NCBI GenBank assembly: GCA_021806355.1
Contig: JAJZXT010000207.1
Location: forward strand, 1 to 24,034
Direction of reading: 5' to 3'
DNA length: 24,034 nucleotides
Source of the DNA: Thermoplasmata archaeon
GTDB taxonomy: Archaea; Thermoplasmatota; Thermoplasmata; Thermoplasmatales; Thermoplasmataceae
Below the pieces are notes generated by a model. It was not told the DNA's origin and made no database searches. It saw nothing but the letters and a program-made list of their open reading frames with translations. The translations under genes and the position numbers were made by a program. The first letter of the stretch is position 1, and each line of letters opens with the position of its first letter. Of the stretch, positions 22,350-24,034 are shown one piece after another.

Positions 22350-23491
22350 ATTCCGGACTCCTCCAACATTTTTCTTGCAATTATTACTCTCTGGATCTGG
22401 TTTGTTCCCTCGTAAATCTGGGTTATTTTTGCATCCCTCATATGCCTCTCCGCATCCATATCGGTTGTATAACCATAGCCTCCAAACAGTTGCAAGCTCT
22501 CCGTTGTGATCTTCATTGCAGCATCTGAAGCAAATAGCTTTGCCATCGAAGATATTTTGATGCAATCCTCGTGCCTATCCCATCTGGCAGCGGCTTCGTA
22601 GACCAATAGCCTTGCTGCCTCAATCTGTGTTCCCATATCTGCAATCATGAATTGTATGCCTTCAAAATCCGTGATAGGCTTCCCGAACTGCTTCCTCTGG
22701 GCAGCATACTTTATGGCTTCATCGAGTGCACCCTCGGCTATTCCAAGTGCCTGTGCAGCAATGCCTATCCTTCCCGCATCCAGAGTCTCCATTACAACCT
22801 TGAAACCTTCATTCAATTTCCCGACAAGGTTTGATTCCGGGACCTTTACGTTCTCGAAGACCAATTCGACAGTGCTGGAACCCCTTATCCCAAGTTTATG
22901 AATATCCCTGCTGATCTTTAATCCTGGTGTTTCGGCATCCACAACGAATGTGGATATCCCCTTATGTTTTCTTTCAGGATCTGTGACTACATCAACTACG
23001 TAAAACCGAGCTAATCTACCATTGCTTATGAATATCTTAGTCCCGTTAATTACATAATCAGATCCAACCTTTTGTGCCGTCGTTCGTATTGCAGCTGCAT
23101 CGCTGCCTGCTCCTGGCTCTGTTAGGGCAAGTCCACCTATTTCTCCGTTAACTACCCTTGTCAGGTATTTCTTCTTCAATTCCTCTGAACCGAACATGAG
23201 AACCGGCTCTGCGAAAAGTGTTAACGCACCATCCAGGACTAAGGCGGTGCTTGGGCATGCCTTCGATAATTCTTCGATTACGCTGGCAAGAAAGCTGAAA
23301 GACATGCCGTATCCACCATATTCTTTTGGGATATAACTGGCGAAGAGCCCCAGCTCATGCATTCTTTTAATGAGTTTATCCGGAACCTCCATTTTTATGT
23401 CAATTTCTTTTGCCAGGGGTTTAACTTCCTCATTGGCGAATCTCCTTACATATTGAATTACTTCAGCTTCTTCCTGTGAGAGATTATTCAT
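22346..23491 (-). CDS. Acyl-CoA dehydrogenase
   Basis: A 381-residue acyl-CoA dehydrogenase, an FAD enzyme that introduces the alpha-beta double bond into acyl-CoA thioesters and passes electrons to ETF. The FAD/substrate motif ALTEPGAGSDAAAIR is near residues 122-136. The arginine-rich FAD segment QRKQFGKPI and the LQLFGGYGYTTDMDAERHMRD block follow. The catalytic base aligns with Glu376 of medium-chain dehydrogenase: Glu361 in QIYEGTNQIQR. The substrate chain type cannot be read. A GTG at 23512 would add seven residues but falls within the TATA element. ATG 23491, about 26 bases from TATTAAAA, fits a leaderless start. No ETF genes are in the window. Confidence 0.95.
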   Translation of the reverse strand: MNNLSQEEAEVIQYVRRFANEEVKPLAKEIDIKMEVPDKLIKRMHELGLFASYIPKEYGGYGMSFSFLASVIEELSKACPSTALVLDGALTLFAEPVLMFGSEELKKKYLTRVVNGEIGGLALTEPGAGSDAAAIRTTAQKVGSDYVINGTKIFISNGRLARFYVVDVVTDPERKHKGISTFVVDAETPGLKISRDIHKLGIRGSSTVELVFENVKVPESNLVGKLNEGFKVVMETLDAGRIGIAAQALGIAEGALDEAIKYAAQRKQFGKPITDFEGIQFMIADMGTQIEAARLLVYEAAARWDRHEDCIKISSMAKLFASDAAMKITTESLQLFGGYGYTTDMDAERHMRDAKITQIYEGTNQIQRVIIARKMLEESGI

Positions 23492-23512
23492 TTGAATCAA
23501 ATCCTTAATCAC

Positions 23513-23523
23513 TTTTAATAAAT
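23513..23523 (-). promoter_or_regulatory. TATA element of the acyl-CoA dehydrogenase-gatDE operon
   Basis: Minus-strand TTTATTAAAA is centred about 26 bases upstream of ATG 23491. No ribosome site is present before that ATG, fitting a leaderless mRNA for the first gene of this operon. Confidence 0.5.
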
Positions 23524-23570
23524 ATCTGTTTTGCCTTTATCAAATAGTTGAGTGAATTTGACTTTTGCCT

Positions 23571-23600
23571 CATAAAATTTTAGAAAATTTTCTTTTTGAT
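23571..23600 (-). terminator. A/T-rich inverted repeats after the DUF3501-like gene
   Basis: The minus strand carries alternating AAAA/TTTT blocks, including AGAAAATTTTCT, some 30-50 bases past the stop at 23626. It may act as terminator, separating this gene from the dehydrogenase operon. Weak evidence. Confidence 0.25.
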
Positions 23601-23625
23601 TATAATGATAAGTTGAATGATCAGG

Positions 23626-24034
23626 TCATAATTTGATTCCCAACTCATTTTTCAAGTGAATCAAAAGTGCATCAGGGATCTTTACAGATTCACTGTATCC
23701 TTTATGTTCCGTGCCTATGAAGACATTTTTAGCTTTCCTGAACGCTTCTGCCTCCTCACTGCTGAATTTGAATTTCAGGTATTGCACGGTTGATTCAAGT
23801 ACTTCAGTAGATCTTCCCTCTTCCGGAATCGCTTTGCACTCTTTGCTATCATATGTTATAACAACATGTTCTTCAATGCCAGCGAGTTTTGGTAGCTCCC
23901 TTACGAGCGCCTTCTCGTCTGTGATTTCTATGAACATTGTCACGCTGAACTCGTTGCTCCCCGGCATCTGTTCATTGTATACTCTCAGCAAGCGGTTTAT
24001 CTCATCATCATCGTGGACGTTTTCTACAAAAATC
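23626..24034 (-). CDS. DUF3501-like protein, partial (5' end outside the window)
   Basis: The last 136 codons of a gene entering from the right edge. An apparent start at TTG 23991 is not real: the frame stays open to the window end, and the upstream residues (FVENVHDDDEINRLL) continue the protein. The segment RVYNEQMPGSNEFSVTMFIEI, then ALVRELPKLAGIEEHVVITY, resembles my recollection of the DUF3501 core (YN-x-L-I-P-G-x-x-E-L-S-A-T-L-F-I-E-I with a later LPKLVGIE). Family members are about 190-200 residues of unknown function and, as I recall, are often encoded near rubrerythrin and Fe-S oxidoreductase genes; those would lie beyond the edge. A final basic stretch contains KIPDALLIHLKNELGIKL. 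Membership is moderately sure. Confidence 0.65.
   Translation of the reverse strand, partial: IFVENVHDDDEINRLLRVYNEQMPGSNEFSVTMFIEITDEKALVRELPKLAGIEEHVVITYDSKECKAIPEEGRSTEVLESTVQYLKFKFSSEEAEAFRKAKNVFIGTEHKGYSESVKIPDALLIHLKNELGIKL

Noticed and set aside
22350..22565. N-terminal extension of the DUF72 frame, rich in Cys and Asn
   Set aside because: It lies antiparallel in reading frame to nothing but inside the acyl-CoA dehydrogenase coding region on the same strand, looks unlike protein of the family, and a TTG with a good ribosome site starts exactly at the family N-terminus.
23989..23991. TTG start of the DUF3501-like gene
   Set aside because: The frame is open to the right edge and the upstream residues match the family, so the gene is truncated by the window, not started here.
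1..24034. CRISPR array, prophage, insertion sequence or tRNA gene
   Set aside because: I saw no spaced direct repeats, no integrase or transposase motifs and no tRNA-like T-loop/anticodon pattern in the gaps between genes.

Overview
The window looks like chromosome of an acidophilic euryarchaeon of the order Thermoplasmatales. I infer this from archaeal-type DnaG primase, the archaea-only GatD/GatE amidotransferase pair, a nuo cluster without the NADH-oxidising subunits and with nuoJ split in two, a short tatA-tatC pair, promoters made of a TATA element about 25-28 bases upstream of an ATG (leaderless transcripts), and strong GGTGAT-type ribosome sites inside operons. The genus cannot be fixed from this window. 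No rRNA, tRNA, CRISPR array, transposase or phage gene was seen.

Layout. 1-1077 (minus): the 5' part of an endonuclease IV-like TIM-barrel protein, then a GNAT acetyltransferase. 1404-4216 (plus): dnaG overlapping a Lon-like AAA+ ATPase that carries a zinc ribbon but has no protease domain. 4247-5017 (minus): a solitary D12-class adenine DNA methyltransferase, convergent with the ATPase. 5203-6165 (plus): a single-cysteine peroxiredoxin and a small unknown protein. 6351-7462 (plus): tatA-tatC. 7451-18339 (minus): one long operon, nuoA-B-C-D-H-I-J(N)-J(C)-K-L-M-N, then two small unknown genes and a crotonase-fold protein. 18487-23491 (minus): acyl-CoA dehydrogenase, DUF72 protein, gatD and gatE. 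23626-24034 (minus): a DUF3501-like protein cut by the right edge.

How the genes work together. The nuo operon encodes the hydrogenase-like and membrane modules of complex I (B, C, D, I plus A, H, J, K, L, M, N) but no NuoE/F/G. Electrons must therefore enter from a carrier other than NADH docked directly, probably ferredoxin or a flavoprotein. A crotonase at the operon's tail and an acyl-CoA dehydrogenase in the neighbouring operon fit an organism that oxidises fatty or amino acids and feeds a quinone pool. GatDE makes Gln-tRNA(Gln). TatAC exports folded redox proteins.

Most notable points: the gatD reading frame, including its N-terminal domain and catalytic Thr, continues 100 codons upstream of its first ATG and has no ATG, GTG or TTG there, only an ACG with ideal ribosome-site spacing. 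A 26-bp near-perfect palindrome covers the peroxiredoxin promoter, and nested inverted repeats surround the tatA promoter. The Lon-like ATPase beside dnaG has lost its protease half. Two uncharacterised proteins are translationally coupled into the complex I operon. Several gene starts are re-assigned here (dnaG, nuoA, nuoB, acyl-CoA dehydrogenase, DUF72 protein, gatD).
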